A stretch of DNA of 48,782 nt from Alloprevotella sp. OH1205_COT-284 (lineage in GTDB: Bacteria; Bacteroidota; Bacteroidia; Bacteroidales; Bacteroidaceae), in NCBI RefSeq assembly GCF_003859795.1, contig NZ_RQYI01000017.1, positions 1-48,782 of the forward strand, in the 5' to 3' direction. Positions within the stretch are counted from its first letter, which is position 1. Each line of letters starts with the position of its first letter. The notes below the pieces were generated by a model that saw only the letters and a list, made by a program, of their open reading frames with translations, was not told the DNA's origin and searched no databases. Positions 1 to 8,434 of the stretch are shown piece by piece. The position numbers and the translations under genes were made by a program.

Positions 1-1869
1 CCACTTGAAGAAGAGATCGGTTTCGGGATTGTCGAGTTTGATTTGGAGATAGTGTCCTCCTTTCCAAGCTCCTTCGCCACCGCGCCATGTGGAGTGGAAA
101 TAGGTGCTGACGTCGCCATCCAAAAGAGTTCCGATGTTTGCACCTTCGTCGGGGTCGGGCATGGGGCATGCCAATTGGTCGGCTCTGGTCACGAGGCCGT
201 CGACTTCGTAAACATCTCCGCTGGTTGCTCTTTCGATTTTCTTTCCGTCATTGTCAACGGCCATGTAGGCCTTTCCGTCTACAAAAACAGTTTCGGCTTT
301 TTCCACAAGCTTTTTCATGGCTTCGTTGCGCTTGGGTTGCTCCATGTTGGCACGGAGGTTGTCCAACTCCTCTTGGGTAATGGTGCGAACGTGCCATGAA
401 GAGCCGCCCGATCGCCAATCCCATGCCACTACGTTTTCATAGTCGCCGGCACAGTGGATTCCGCCGTATTGAGCACCTGCATTTTTGAAGAGCTTGGGAG
501 AGTAGAAGCTGAAGAATCCGGGGTTTTCGGGGTTGGCTACGATGTTGTAAGATGCTTCCGGCTCTTCGGTCATGGGAATGGCCGTGTTTTGCTTGTCAGT
601 ATATCCGATGTATTTTTCGGTTTCAAAGTTTTTGAAGAAGAACAAGCCGGGATTGCTGGGGTCTACAATCACCTGCCAAATGAACTTGGCGGAGTTGTAG
701 TCGAGAGGTGCACTTTTGTCGTAAGTTACTTTTCCGGGACGGCGGTAACGATCGCCTCCGTTCCATGTCCATAACAGGGATTTGTCGGTGGAGATAACCG
801 CAGAACCATCATAAACGGCACCATCGTCGTAGCTGTCGGGGGATGTTTCCGAACGCCAAGAGGTGAGGATGTAGTAGCCTTCTTCCAAACCTTTACCGGA
901 AGTGACAAATGCTTCATAAGCAGGAACGAGTCCTTCTGCCAACTGATCCATTTCCTCGTCGGTGGCTGTTGCTCCATCGTTGAGAATTTGTTGGATACGA
1001 GTCCACATGGCGATCAAAGCATCATATTTCTCTTTGGAATATTCGCCGGCCCCGGTTCCAAGTCGATAGTTTTTGAACTTTTCGACGAGATCCACATCGT
1101 TGGTCAGTTCTTTCACCACGGCTGCCAAACCTTCTTTTGCAGCAAGCTCGGAAGTGGTGTAAACGTACCATGCATTGCGCATGTAGTGGGTGTCGCGAGC
1201 GGCTTTTCCCTGATTGGCTTGTCCATCGGGATAGGTCAGCAGGAAATTATAGTAGCTGTATGGGTTTTCGGCGTCTTTCGGAGTGGCCGAAACGATCACC
1301 ACAGCCTTTTCTTCGTTTGCAACAGGGTTGAAGCTTAATGCTCCGAAATCGTGAAGATTGGGGTCGTTAGCGTCTTTGGCTTCCCAAAGGTAAGCTTCGA
1401 GGCCGGTGTATGTATAGGTGGAATCTTCCGTATTGGCCTTGTTGCGACCGATGTGATCATAGGACTTTTCCCGATCGCCGGCTACGGCAGCTTTCACAAC
1501 GACTTTCCATGCACGCTCCAATTGGTTGGTGTAGAATTGTCCGTTTTCGGGAACAGCGACATAGCCGAACTTACTTTTAAGATAATAAATCTGGTTGTCG
1601 TTCTTGTCTTTTTGTCCTTCCAATGCCTCAAAGGTGTAGACATTGTCGAGGGTCAGATTGGAGGAATGACTAAACGTGCTGCCCGAAAGGAAATGATAAT
1701 CTCCTGCCGTCACAGAGAACCCTGCCTGCAAGGCATAGTTCGTGCCCGGCTGAATCTGATCCGCTGTGATGGGCGTCGTGTAATCATAAGTCCAATGGCG
1801 GGCAAAAGTGCCCACTGCGCCGGAAAAGAACAAAAGTCCGGCCGCAAGCATTTTGTAAACCTTCTTCAT
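1..1869 (-). CDS. Large secreted surface protein with discoidin-like domain (C-terminus beyond window)
   Basis: A single open frame of 623 codons runs from an ATG at 1869 to the window edge, so the C-terminus is missing. It starts with a signal peptide (MKKVYKMLAAGLLFFSGAVG then TFA). A region around residues 270-340 is charged and helical and resembles FIVAR-type linker domains (KFKNYRLGTGAGEYSKEKYD). At the window edge the stretch with LLDGDVSTYFHSTW and HYLQIKL matches the start of an F5/8 type C (discoidin-like) carbohydrate-binding fold, as found in many Bacteroidales surface proteins. No catalytic motif is visible in the part present. A Bacteroidota promoter lies about 40-70 bp upstream. 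The role is probably cell-surface adhesion or glycan binding; the exact function is unknown. Confidence 0.8.
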   Translation of the reverse strand, partial: MKKVYKMLAAGLLFFSGAVGTFARHWTYDYTTPITADQIQPGTNYALQAGFSVTAGDYHFLSGSTFSHSSNLTLDNVYTFEALEGQKDKNDNQIYYLKSKFGYVAVPENGQFYTNQLERAWKVVVKAAVAGDREKSYDHIGRNKANTEDSTYTYTGLEAYLWEAKDANDPNLHDFGALSFNPVANEEKAVVIVSATPKDAENPYSYYNFLLTYPDGQANQGKAARDTHYMRNAWYVYTTSELAAKEGLAAVVKELTNDVDLVEKFKNYRLGTGAGEYSKEKYDALIAMWTRIQQILNDGATATDEEMDQLAEGLVPAYEAFVTSGKGLEEGYYILTSWRSETSPDSYDDGAVYDGSAVISTDKSLLWTWNGGDRYRRPGKVTYDKSAPLDYNSAKFIWQVIVDPSNPGLFFFKNFETEKYIGYTDKQNTAIPMTEEPEASYNIVANPENPGFFSFYSPKLFKNAGAQYGGIHCAGDYENVVAWDWRSGGSSWHVRTITQEELDNLRANMEQPKRNEAMKKLVEKAETVFVDGKAYMAVDNDGKKIERATSGDVYEVDGLVTRADQLACPMPDPDEGANIGTLLDGDVSTYFHSTWRGGEGAWKGGHYLQIKLDNPETDLFFKW

Positions 1870-1910
1870 TGTGATGTGATATATAAAAGTTAAACATAGA
1901 ATGATGGGCA

Positions 1911-1940
1911 CAAAGGTAAAGAAAAATACGATAATACAAT
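1911..1940 (-). promoter_or_regulatory. Bacteroidota promoter of the surface protein gene
   Basis: On the minus strand a -7 box TACCTTTG (1918-1911) fits TAnnTTTG, with ATTG (1940-1937) 18 nt upstream as the -33 box. The surrounding DNA (1900-2000) is strongly AT-rich, in contrast to the genes. The rest of the 1870-2208 gap holds only this promoter and the stem-loop at 2146-2181. Confidence 0.65.
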
Positions 1941-2145
1941 ATTTTTATCTTAATTTATTTTGTTAAAACTGCTTTTTGCTAACTTTGTTCTCCGAAATTG
2001 ACGATTAAAGAGGTAGATTTTTTAAAAATTGAGCCCGATGTTTGGCAACAATGTGACAACGAATAGGATTCCGTCGCTCTTCCTTCGGACGGAGGAGAGC
2101 GTGTCGCTCCGAAGCTGCATTTCGGAAAAGGAGGAAAACATGATG

Positions 2146-2181
2146 CCGGCGAGAGCTTCCGCAGGGGAAAACTCTCGCCGG
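2146..2181 (-). terminator. Stem-loop downstream of the DUF5074 gene
   Basis: A perfect 10-bp inverted repeat (CCGGCGAGAG / CTCTCGCCGG) with a 16-nt loop lies 28 bp beyond the stop of the B12 unit. On the minus strand it is followed by CATCATGTTTTCC, so the T-tract is weak. It may be a terminator or a 3'-end stabilising hairpin. Confidence 0.5.
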
Positions 2182-2208
2182 ATATTTTGCGTATGAGTGT
2201 CGGGGAGA

Positions 2209-3276
2209 TCAGAAAAAGAGGATGGCGTAAGGCTCGATGCCGACGTCGTAGCGACGAACGAAGTTGCCGTCTTTGTCGTATTGCAAAACGTGTCCCGGAT
2301 GGGTGAAGCGGATTTTGGGGTCGAGCGATCCGCGAGAGGTTACAAAGATTTCACCGGTGGAGGGGCGGACGGCCATGGCGACGGGGTCGAGCGGTGTGTG
2401 GCCTTTGCCGAAAAGAGTGGTGACGGCTTTTCCGCTGCGGCTGTCGAATACGGCATAGACATCGCTTTGCGAAGAACCGATGACGTAGAGCCGGTCGGCA
2501 TGTGCTTGTGCGAAAGAGCCGTCAATAAATTCCGAAGCGTGGTTTTGTGCGTCCAATTTCCAGATTTTAGGTTTGACGTCGTTGTAGTCGCCCATGCAGG
2601 TCACAAAAATATTGCCATGAGCATCTTGCGTCATCTTTGAGGGGTTCATGCCCACGCGGATGTCGGCCGTTTTTTTGAAAGTGGCCAGATCGATGCAAGC
2701 CACTTTGAAGCCGTTTACATATTTGTTGAGGTAATTGTAGCCGTCGCTCACGGTGGCATAGAGGCGTCCGTTGCGCACTTCCATGTCTACGGGGTTGGGG
2801 CCGACTTCGATTTTTTCCACAACGGTGTAGGCGAGGGTGTCGATTTTAGACACGAAGCCGTCGTTGTTGGTCACGTAGACGTACCCTCCGTGAGCCGTGA
2901 TGCCTTCGGGAGAGGAGGTGGAAACGGAGGCCGTTTTTTTGCCCGTTTTGCGATCGATGACCCACACGAGGTTACTTCCGTGCATGGCGAGATAGAGTTT
3001 CGAGCCGTGAATCACGCCGTCTTGCACGCCGTGTCCCATTTCGATGCCATTGGTCGTGGAGAAGAAATTGTTTTGCTGCGTGTTGTTTTTGAAATCAAGC
3101 AACGTGCAGCTGCTCGAAATAGCGGCATACTGATTGCCTTGGTTGAGGACGAAGGCTCCGTTTTGTCCGACAGGCTCGACGGCGGTGGCGGGCGAGTAGT
3201 TGTCTTCGTCGTCGGAACAGGTCGCAAAAGCGAGGGCGGCAAAGAGGAGCAAAGATAGATGTTTTAGGTGTTTCAT
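2209..3276 (-). CDS. DUF5074/YncE-like beta-propeller lipoprotein, B12 uptake partner
   Basis: 355 residues. The N-terminus is a lipoprotein signal with a lipobox ending at Cys20 (AALAFATC) followed by acidic residues (SDDED), the usual Bacteroidota lipoprotein export context. The body is a series of beta-propeller strands with YncE-like repeats such as SPEGITAHGGYVYVTN, GPNPVDMEVRNGRLYAT and GMNPSKMTQDAHGNIFVT. It starts 22 bp after the stop of the BtuB-like receptor gene and shares its riboswitch-controlled transcript. In Bacteroidales, DUF5074 proteins next to cobalamin TonB receptors are thought to be surface-exposed partners in corrinoid capture. The link to B12 here is inferred from operon position and the upstream riboswitch. 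Confidence 0.85.
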   Translation of the reverse strand: MKHLKHLSLLLFAALAFATCSDDEDNYSPATAVEPVGQNGAFVLNQGNQYAAISSSCTLLDFKNNTQQNNFFSTTNGIEMGHGVQDGVIHGSKLYLAMHGSNLVWVIDRKTGKKTASVSTSSPEGITAHGGYVYVTNNDGFVSKIDTLAYTVVEKIEVGPNPVDMEVRNGRLYATVSDGYNYLNKYVNGFKVACIDLATFKKTADIRVGMNPSKMTQDAHGNIFVTCMGDYNDVKPKIWKLDAQNHASEFIDGSFAQAHADRLYVIGSSQSDVYAVFDSRSGKAVTTLFGKGHTPLDPVAMAVRPSTGEIFVTSRGSLDPKIRFTHPGHVLQYDKDGNFVRRYDVGIEPYAILFF

Positions 3277-3298
3277 TGCGGTAAATAAAAATTGAGGA

Positions 3299-5308
3299 TT
3301 AGAAATGATAAATCAGAACGTATTGCCAAGCGCGTCCGGGCATGGGGTAACGCCGCAGAATTTCATATTGACGGTCGAAAACGTTGGTGATGTCAAGCCG
3401 AAGGTCTGCCCGACGGCGCAAGAAGCGCAGACTCTTGGATAGGGACAGGTTGGTTTCCCAATAAGGCGGCAGCCGTGTGGAAAAAGCGTGCTGATGAGTT
3501 GCCCAACGCTCGGAAGCTCCAGAAGTCGAAACGACAATCGGCAACCACGGGTTTTCCCAAGCCAAAGAGAGCGAAGCCGTGTGGCGCGGCGTGTAGGCAA
3601 GTTGCAGTCCGTAGGTGGCACCTTCGGGGTGGCTGCGATCGGTCACGTTTTGCAGCGAATAGTGCCCGCGAACGACCAACTGCTGTTGCGCCGAAAATCG
3701 AAACCGGCCGTGGGCGGTGAGGTCAAAGCCCAAAGCGCGAACGCGATCGAGATTGACCGTTTGCCAAACGACGGGGTTGAGAGGAATGGCCGTGATGCGG
3801 TCGGAAACGCGGTTGGAGTAGGCGTCGAGCGTGATGTCGAAATCGGTGAGGAGGGTTTGTTGCGGAAGCAGACGAAAGGTTGTGCCGATGCCCAGTTGGC
3901 GTGTCAGTTCGGGGCGAAGCAGACGGTTTCCGTAGTTGAAATAATAGTTTTCGACAAACGTGGGCATTCTGAATATCTCCTTGTAAAACGTGCGCAAGCG
4001 CAGCAGCGAGTGTTGCCGCCGAATGAGCGAGCAGGCTGCGGACAAGGAGGGGGTGAGCCGTCGGACATCGGGAGCGGGAGGGGCTGATGTCCCCGGGAAA
4101 AAGAGAGGATGGGGCGCGCCTTTTTCAAGCCGATTGCGGTGGAGGTGGAGCAGCAGGCGGCCGGTGATGTCCCACCGCGAGTGGCGATAGCGCGCCGAAA
4201 GACCTTGCTGCCAAGAGTGCCGATGCACCCGTCGATCCACCGAGAGGTCGGAGTTGAGGCCGGCGTGGGTGTAGTCGGTGGCGTAGGCCGCTTGCCATGT
4301 CTTGCCGAAATCGCGTTGCACCCCAAGGGTGAGATAGGTTTCCCGTTGCCAATATTGTTGCCGAAACTCTCCGCCGGGATACTGTCGGTCGCGATTGACG
4401 TAGCGGCTCTCCTGCCAAGCATGTTTGGCGGCGGCCATCCAAGATACGCGCTCGCTTCGGTGGCGATAGGCGCACTGGGCAAACAGCTGTTGTTCGTCCG
4501 AAAATTCCGTTCCGAGTTGTGTGTAGAGGGTGACGGGGCCGGGGAGGTGTCGGTGGTTGGCGCGATAAGCCGCTCTGCCCGACAGTTCGTTGCCGCCGTC
4601 AAGATACCGGCCTGCCAATTCGCCGTTCCACGTCTGCATGCGGCTGTGTGATCGCCGCTCGCGTGTGGCAGTTCTGCCGTTTTTGAGCAAAAAGGGATAG
4701 TCATTGTCGCCGTGCAGAAAGTCTCCCGACGCCGAAATCGTGGTTTTGCCCCATTGCTCCGCCCACGACACAGACGGATTTAACAGTCCGAATGCCCCCA
4801 TACGCCAACCGATTTGACGAGGCGAAGCGGTGGGAAGGAGGCTCACGGTGGCTGCGCCGAGTGTCCTGACGGGCACAAGAAGTTCGGGGTTTTCCCCCAC
4901 GGAGAGAGAGAGCGTTTTGATGCGGGACAAAGTGAAGCGTCCGAAGTCGATTTGGCCGTTTTGGGCATCGCCCACGGGCAGACCGTCGTAGAGCACGACG
5001 GTGTGGGGAGATCCGAGACCGCGGACGCTCACCGTTTTCAAACCGCCCGCACCGCCGTAGTCGCGAAGGTTGATGCCCGGCAGGCGGCGCAGAGCGTCGG
5101 CCGTGGAAACCGCACCGCTTCCGAGCAGTGTGATGCTGTCCAGCTGCCACAGCGGAGCGGCAGCGGTAAGCGTGCGTTTGGGAGCGACGATCTCGACTTC
5201 TCCCGGCGTGCGAAGAACCTCGACGGATTGGGCGGCGGCGGAAACCGACAGAACAGCCGCAACGCCCCACAGCCCGATGCGACGAACCGTAAGACTTGCT
5301 GAAATCAT
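3299..5308 (-). CDS. btuB: TonB-dependent cobalamin receptor (BtuB-like)
   Basis: 669 residues from the ATG at 5308. This start gives a clean signal peptide (MISASLTVRRIGLWGVAAVL, cleavage near SAAAQS). The same frame stays open upstream to 5752, but that part lies inside the cobalamin riboswitch and is not expected to be translated. A TonB plug domain follows: GSGAVSTADALRRLPGINLR, then VSVRGLGSPHTVVLYDGLPV. A long 22-strand-type beta-barrel comes next, ending in an aromatic terminal strand (YVLIYHF). This is an outer-membrane transporter driven by TonB/ExbBD. Corrinoid as substrate is inferred from the riboswitch and the DUF5074 partner. It is first in a two-gene transcript. Confidence 0.9.
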   Translation of the reverse strand: MISASLTVRRIGLWGVAAVLSVSAAAQSVEVLRTPGEVEIVAPKRTLTAAAPLWQLDSITLLGSGAVSTADALRRLPGINLRDYGGAGGLKTVSVRGLGSPHTVVLYDGLPVGDAQNGQIDFGRFTLSRIKTLSLSVGENPELLVPVRTLGAATVSLLPTASPRQIGWRMGAFGLLNPSVSWAEQWGKTTISASGDFLHGDNDYPFLLKNGRTATRERRSHSRMQTWNGELAGRYLDGGNELSGRAAYRANHRHLPGPVTLYTQLGTEFSDEQQLFAQCAYRHRSERVSWMAAAKHAWQESRYVNRDRQYPGGEFRQQYWQRETYLTLGVQRDFGKTWQAAYATDYTHAGLNSDLSVDRRVHRHSWQQGLSARYRHSRWDITGRLLLHLHRNRLEKGAPHPLFFPGTSAPPAPDVRRLTPSLSAACSLIRRQHSLLRLRTFYKEIFRMPTFVENYYFNYGNRLLRPELTRQLGIGTTFRLLPQQTLLTDFDITLDAYSNRVSDRITAIPLNPVVWQTVNLDRVRALGFDLTAHGRFRFSAQQQLVVRGHYSLQNVTDRSHPEGATYGLQLAYTPRHTASLSLAWENPWLPIVVSTSGASERWATHQHAFSTRLPPYWETNLSLSKSLRFLRRRADLRLDITNVFDRQYEILRRYPMPGRAWQYVLIYHF

Positions 5309-5354
5309 GAAAATGGCTTTTCGGGCTCTTTCCTCGAAGAGTGACGAAAACGAC

Positions 5355-5595
5355 GAATGTGGCAGGTCTTCTGACTCGTACCCGATTGCAAACGGCCTTC
5401 CCGTCGCGACGAATGTTGGCGACAGTGGCGGAAATCGGTGATTTAACCGCAGGATTTCGAGCATGTCCGCAATGCCGCTCACGGCATTGGGAACATTGCA
5501 CCGTGGGTTAAAACCGATGGTTTGCAATGCGAAGGGGTACACACAGCAGCGGGACTGTACCCGATTTTCACGGGTTTCCCTTTTCATCGCGACCC
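5355..5595 (-). promoter_or_regulatory. Cobalamin (B12) riboswitch controlling btuB
   Basis: On the minus strand the leader carries the conserved cobalamin riboswitch blocks. The 5' part reads GGGAAACCCGTGAAAATC... (from 5580). The B12-box core GCCACTGTC lies at about 5429-5421. The 3' element GAGTCAGAAGACCTGCC is at 5377-5361, close to the family consensus AGTCAGGAGACCTGCC. It ends about 50 nt before the btuB ATG, so binding of adenosylcobalamin or a related corrinoid would shut off translation or transcription of the uptake genes. The outer boundaries are approximate. Confidence 0.92.
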
Positions 5596-5642
5596 GACGC
5601 CCGAAGAAGACGCCTCGCGACACCGCATTCCGTATTTTCGGG

Positions 5643-5673
5643 CGAAAGTACAAAAAAAAACAAAACCGACAAA
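5643..5673 (-). promoter_or_regulatory. Promoter of the riboswitch-btuB transcript
   Basis: TTTG (5673-5670), 19 nt, then TACTTTCG (5650-5643), one base off TAnnTTTG. A start near 5636 would place the whole cobalamin riboswitch in the 5' leader. Confidence 0.65.
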
Positions 5674-5898
5674 GTCGGTTGAGGGTTTTGCGTTGATCGA
5701 AAAGAAAAGGTTGCCCAAACCCGAACCGTGATGTCTGCTCTGTTTTTTTCATGACCTGTGAGGCTTCTCAAAAATAGCCTCCGTTTGTTCCGTGATGTGC
5801 CCGAATGCACCTTTGGGTGCGTAGCAAACGCGGTTTTATGGGAGGAATCGCTCGTTGATGCGGGCTTTCCCGATGATTATTTTGAAAATCGTCGAAAA

Positions 5899-6190
5899 CC
5901 TACACTTTTCTTTGAAAATCACTGATTTTCAGAAAAATGGAAGTGTATGTAGCGTTTTTTTATCTACACAGCGGAAAGTTAAGTCGATGATATACAGATG
6001 AAAACGAATGTAGACGGTTCTTTTCAAAACCTACACTGCCTACATGGTTGCGGTTTCGGACATCCGCACCCTTTCCCGAAGCAGCGTGTAGGTTGTAGAA
6101 ACGAATGTAGTTAATCGGTCATGTTGTCTACATTCGCATTAGACTGTATTTCTGTGGTTTAATCAAGAAAGTGCAGACAATGTAGATAAA
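5899..6190. repeat. Intergenic array of TGTAG/CTACA half-sites
   Basis: Between btuB and the aminopeptidase operon, about 290 bp contain at least nine copies of the 5-mer core CTACA/TGTAG in both orientations: CCTACACTT (5899), GTATGTAG (5945), TCTACACAG (5963), GAATGTAGAC (6006), CCTACACTGCCTACAT (6030-6045), GTGTAGGTTGTAG (6086-6098), GAATGTAG (6103), GTCTACATTCG (6126) and AATGTAGAT (6180). Several pair as hairpins, for example CGAATGTAG/CTACATTCG with a 17-nt loop (6102-6136). No gene is supported here. The tandem block CCTACA-CTG-CCTACA has the same layout as CCTTCA-CTG-CCTTCG in the elements at 13427 and 38141, so the two arrays may be related in type. Confidence 0.6.
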
Positions 6191-6302
6191 AAGAAGAAAA
6201 ACTCCCGGTAGAGGCTGGAAGTTGTGCGTTTTTACGAAAAATGCCCTCACTTTCTTTTCGATTTCTCCGGATAGACTTTAATGCGTCGGAATGCATCTTA
6301 CC

Positions 6303-6352
6303 TAAGGAGTAGAAAAAACGGAGTAACGAGTAGAAAATTCTATCACGGACCT
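6303..6352. repeat. GGAGTAGAAAA block, also seen near 48246-48300
   Basis: The stretch AAGGAGTAGAAAAAACGGAG, continued by AACGAGTAGAAAATTCTATC and ACGGA, resembles 48246-48304 (AAGGAGATAATTC, then GGAGTAAAAAGTAGAAAAAC, ending TCGTGGA). Shorter forms occur beside the GC-tract ends of two large repeats (13351-13369 and 38121-38131). It may be a degenerate mobile-element end. The rest of 6191-6510 shows nothing recognisable. Confidence 0.3.
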
Positions 6353-6510
6353 AAATTTCACCGGCTCCTGCTCGTTTCTCTTCCCGGTGATTTGAACCTC
6401 CCATAATTGTCCGAAAGGTCTTTTATCGTATATGGGTGCCCTTTGCGGCCAAGAAACGGACGGAGCTTGTGCAGGAGGCCGTTTGTTTCGGTTTCATCGG
6501 GCTTTAAGCC

Positions 6511-6545
6511 AAAAAGAGAACGCCTCAAACGTAAGCGTTCTCTTT
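6511..6545 (-). terminator. Rho-independent terminator of the U32-to-aminopeptidase operon
   Basis: An 11-bp perfect inverted repeat (AAAGAGAACGC / GCGTTCTCTTT, loop 11 nt) is followed on the minus strand by a run of T (TTTTTGGC). It lies about 65 bp after the aminopeptidase stop codon. Confidence 0.8.
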
Positions 6546-6610
6546 CGGAGGGCATCAGGTTTCGATGAAATCGTCTTGACGCGATATTTCGCACGGTTTT
6601 ATCGAAAGGC

Positions 6611-8434
6611 TCAAATCTCTTTTGTGGCTGCGATGAGCCAATTTCTGTCGGTTTCATCGTTGAGGAGCGGAAGCAAGCGTTCCCGAACCCGTTTATGATA
6701 GTCGTTGAGCCAAATTCGCTCGCTTTCTTCGAGCATTTCCCGATGAATGGGGGCAATGTCGATCGGGCAGAGGGTGAGGGTTTCGAAGCGGTGGAAAGTT
6801 CCGAAATCGGTGGTTTCGCTTGCACCGACCAGTAAAACGTTTTCGATGCGTACACCGAACTTTCCGGCCACATAAATGCCCGGTTCGTTCGTAATGGTCA
6901 TGCCGGTTTCAAAAGCAATTCGGGTGGCTTCGCGAAGGTCTTTGCGAATTTGTTGCGGCCCTTCGTGTACGCAGAGATGACTGCCCACGCCGTGTCCGGT
7001 GCCATGTCCGAAATCGTAGCCTTCGTGCCACATGGCCATTCGTGCTGCCGTGTCGAGTTGCAGGCCGGTCGTGCCTTTCGGGAAACGTGCGCGCGAGAGC
7101 GCGATGTGGCCTTTGAGCACGAGCGTATAAACCTTTTTCTCTTCTTCCGTGAGCCGTCCGAGCGGAATGGTGCGTGTGATGTCGGTCGTTCCGCAGAGGT
7201 ATTGCGCACCACTGTCGAGCAACAGCAAACCGTGGCTTTGAAGTCGGGCGGCGTGTTCGGCCGTGGCTTCGTAGTGAACGATTGCGCCATTCGCGCCATA
7301 TCCGGCGATAGTAGCAAAAGAAGAGTCGATGAAATCGTGGTTTTGAGCGCGAAAGTCTTTCAGACGTTGTGCAAGGGAGTGTTCGGTTTCATCGGCGATT
7401 GTTCCGTTTTCGATTTTCTCGTCGAGCCATCGATGAAAGCGCACCAATGCAACGCCGTCTTGAAGCATGGCTTGTCGAAATCCCTCTTTTTCGGCTTCGT
7501 TCTTGATCGACCGCAGGAGCGGCAGGGGATTGTGAAGATAAACGTGCGGGATATGGAGTTTGTCGGCAAGTGTCGAGCAAATCCACTGAGGGGTTTGGGG
7601 CGTGATACCGATTGTGGCGGATTCATCGGTGAGCCTTCCGATGAAATCGATCAAACCGTCGTAAGCAGCCACCTCTGTGTGTTGAGCATAGAGATAGGAT
7701 TTGATTTCTTCGGAAACACGCGAAAGATCGGTGAAAAGGATTGATTTGTTGCGCCCGATCAGCAAATAGGAGATGAAGACGGGGTTGTATTCCACGTCTG
7801 AGGCGCGGAGATTGAGCACCCAGGCTATTTCCGACAAATCACTGACCAAAAAATAGTCTGCACAGGTTGTTTCTCCGGTGAAATCGGACATATTTTCGAG
7901 TTTGCTCCATATCTTCTCGATTTTCTCCGCAACACTCTCGCCCGTGAACCTTTCCGGCTGTCGATAGACGGGGGTGGAGGGTATGGCGGGGCGGTCTTTC
8001 CACAGTTCGGCAAATGGATCGCAACTTTCTGCGAAACGGTAGGAACAGGCCTCATTGTTGAAACTGTCGTAGGCGGATTTGGTGAAAACCTCTTCGTTGC
8101 AGGCCACAAATCCTGTGCCGACTTCTTTTTCGAGCCATTCTTGCGGCGTCGGAGTTTCGGGCAATCCTTCGCGCATGAGCACGAAAGGGGTGTTGTTTAA
8201 TTGCTGTTCGGCCTGCAAGAAGTAGCGTGAGTCCGTCCAAAGCGCGGCGGCGTTGAGCGTCACGACGGCCAAGCCTGCCGACCCGTCGAAGCCGGAAATC
8301 CATTCCCGGCATTTCCAATGTTCGGCGGTGTATTCGCTGTTGTGCGGATCACTGCTCGGAATGATGAAAGCGGCGATTTCGCGTTGTTTCATCCACTCCC
8401 GAAGGGCGCGGACACGTTCCGTAATGTTTTTCAT
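6611..8434 (-). CDS. Xaa-Pro aminopeptidase (M24B, aminopeptidase P family)
   Basis: 607 residues from the ATG at 8434, which overlaps the dusB stop as ATGA. The frame also runs upstream to 8761 inside dusB; that part is discarded. The size matches the three-domain long form of aminopeptidase P. Two creatinase-type N-terminal domains (REWMKQREIAAFIIPSSDPH, GFDGSAGLAVVT) precede the M24 pita-bread domain. Metal-site motifs are present: LLDSGAQYLCGTTDITRT (two Asp), GHGTGHGVGSHLCVHEGP (His), TNEPGIYV (Glu) and GVRIENVLLV (Glu). It removes N-terminal residues preceding proline and is probably cytoplasmic and Mn-dependent. It is the last gene of a six-gene operon and is followed by a strong terminator. 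Confidence 0.93.
   Translation of the reverse strand: MKNITERVRALREWMKQREIAAFIIPSSDPHNSEYTAEHWKCREWISGFDGSAGLAVVTLNAAALWTDSRYFLQAEQQLNNTPFVLMREGLPETPTPQEWLEKEVGTGFVACNEEVFTKSAYDSFNNEACSYRFAESCDPFAELWKDRPAIPSTPVYRQPERFTGESVAEKIEKIWSKLENMSDFTGETTCADYFLVSDLSEIAWVLNLRASDVEYNPVFISYLLIGRNKSILFTDLSRVSEEIKSYLYAQHTEVAAYDGLIDFIGRLTDESATIGITPQTPQWICSTLADKLHIPHVYLHNPLPLLRSIKNEAEKEGFRQAMLQDGVALVRFHRWLDEKIENGTIADETEHSLAQRLKDFRAQNHDFIDSSFATIAGYGANGAIVHYEATAEHAARLQSHGLLLLDSGAQYLCGTTDITRTIPLGRLTEEEKKVYTLVLKGHIALSRARFPKGTTGLQLDTAARMAMWHEGYDFGHGTGHGVGSHLCVHEGPQQIRKDLREATRIAFETGMTITNEPGIYVAGKFGVRIENVLLVGASETTDFGTFHRFETLTLCPIDIAPIHREMLEESERIWLNDYHKRVRERLLPLLNDETDRNWLIAATKEI

Noticed and set aside
3488-5441. Several plus- and minus-strand frames within btuB
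   Set aside because: They are out-of-frame shadows in a GC-rich gene; the barrel receptor frame is continuous and complete.
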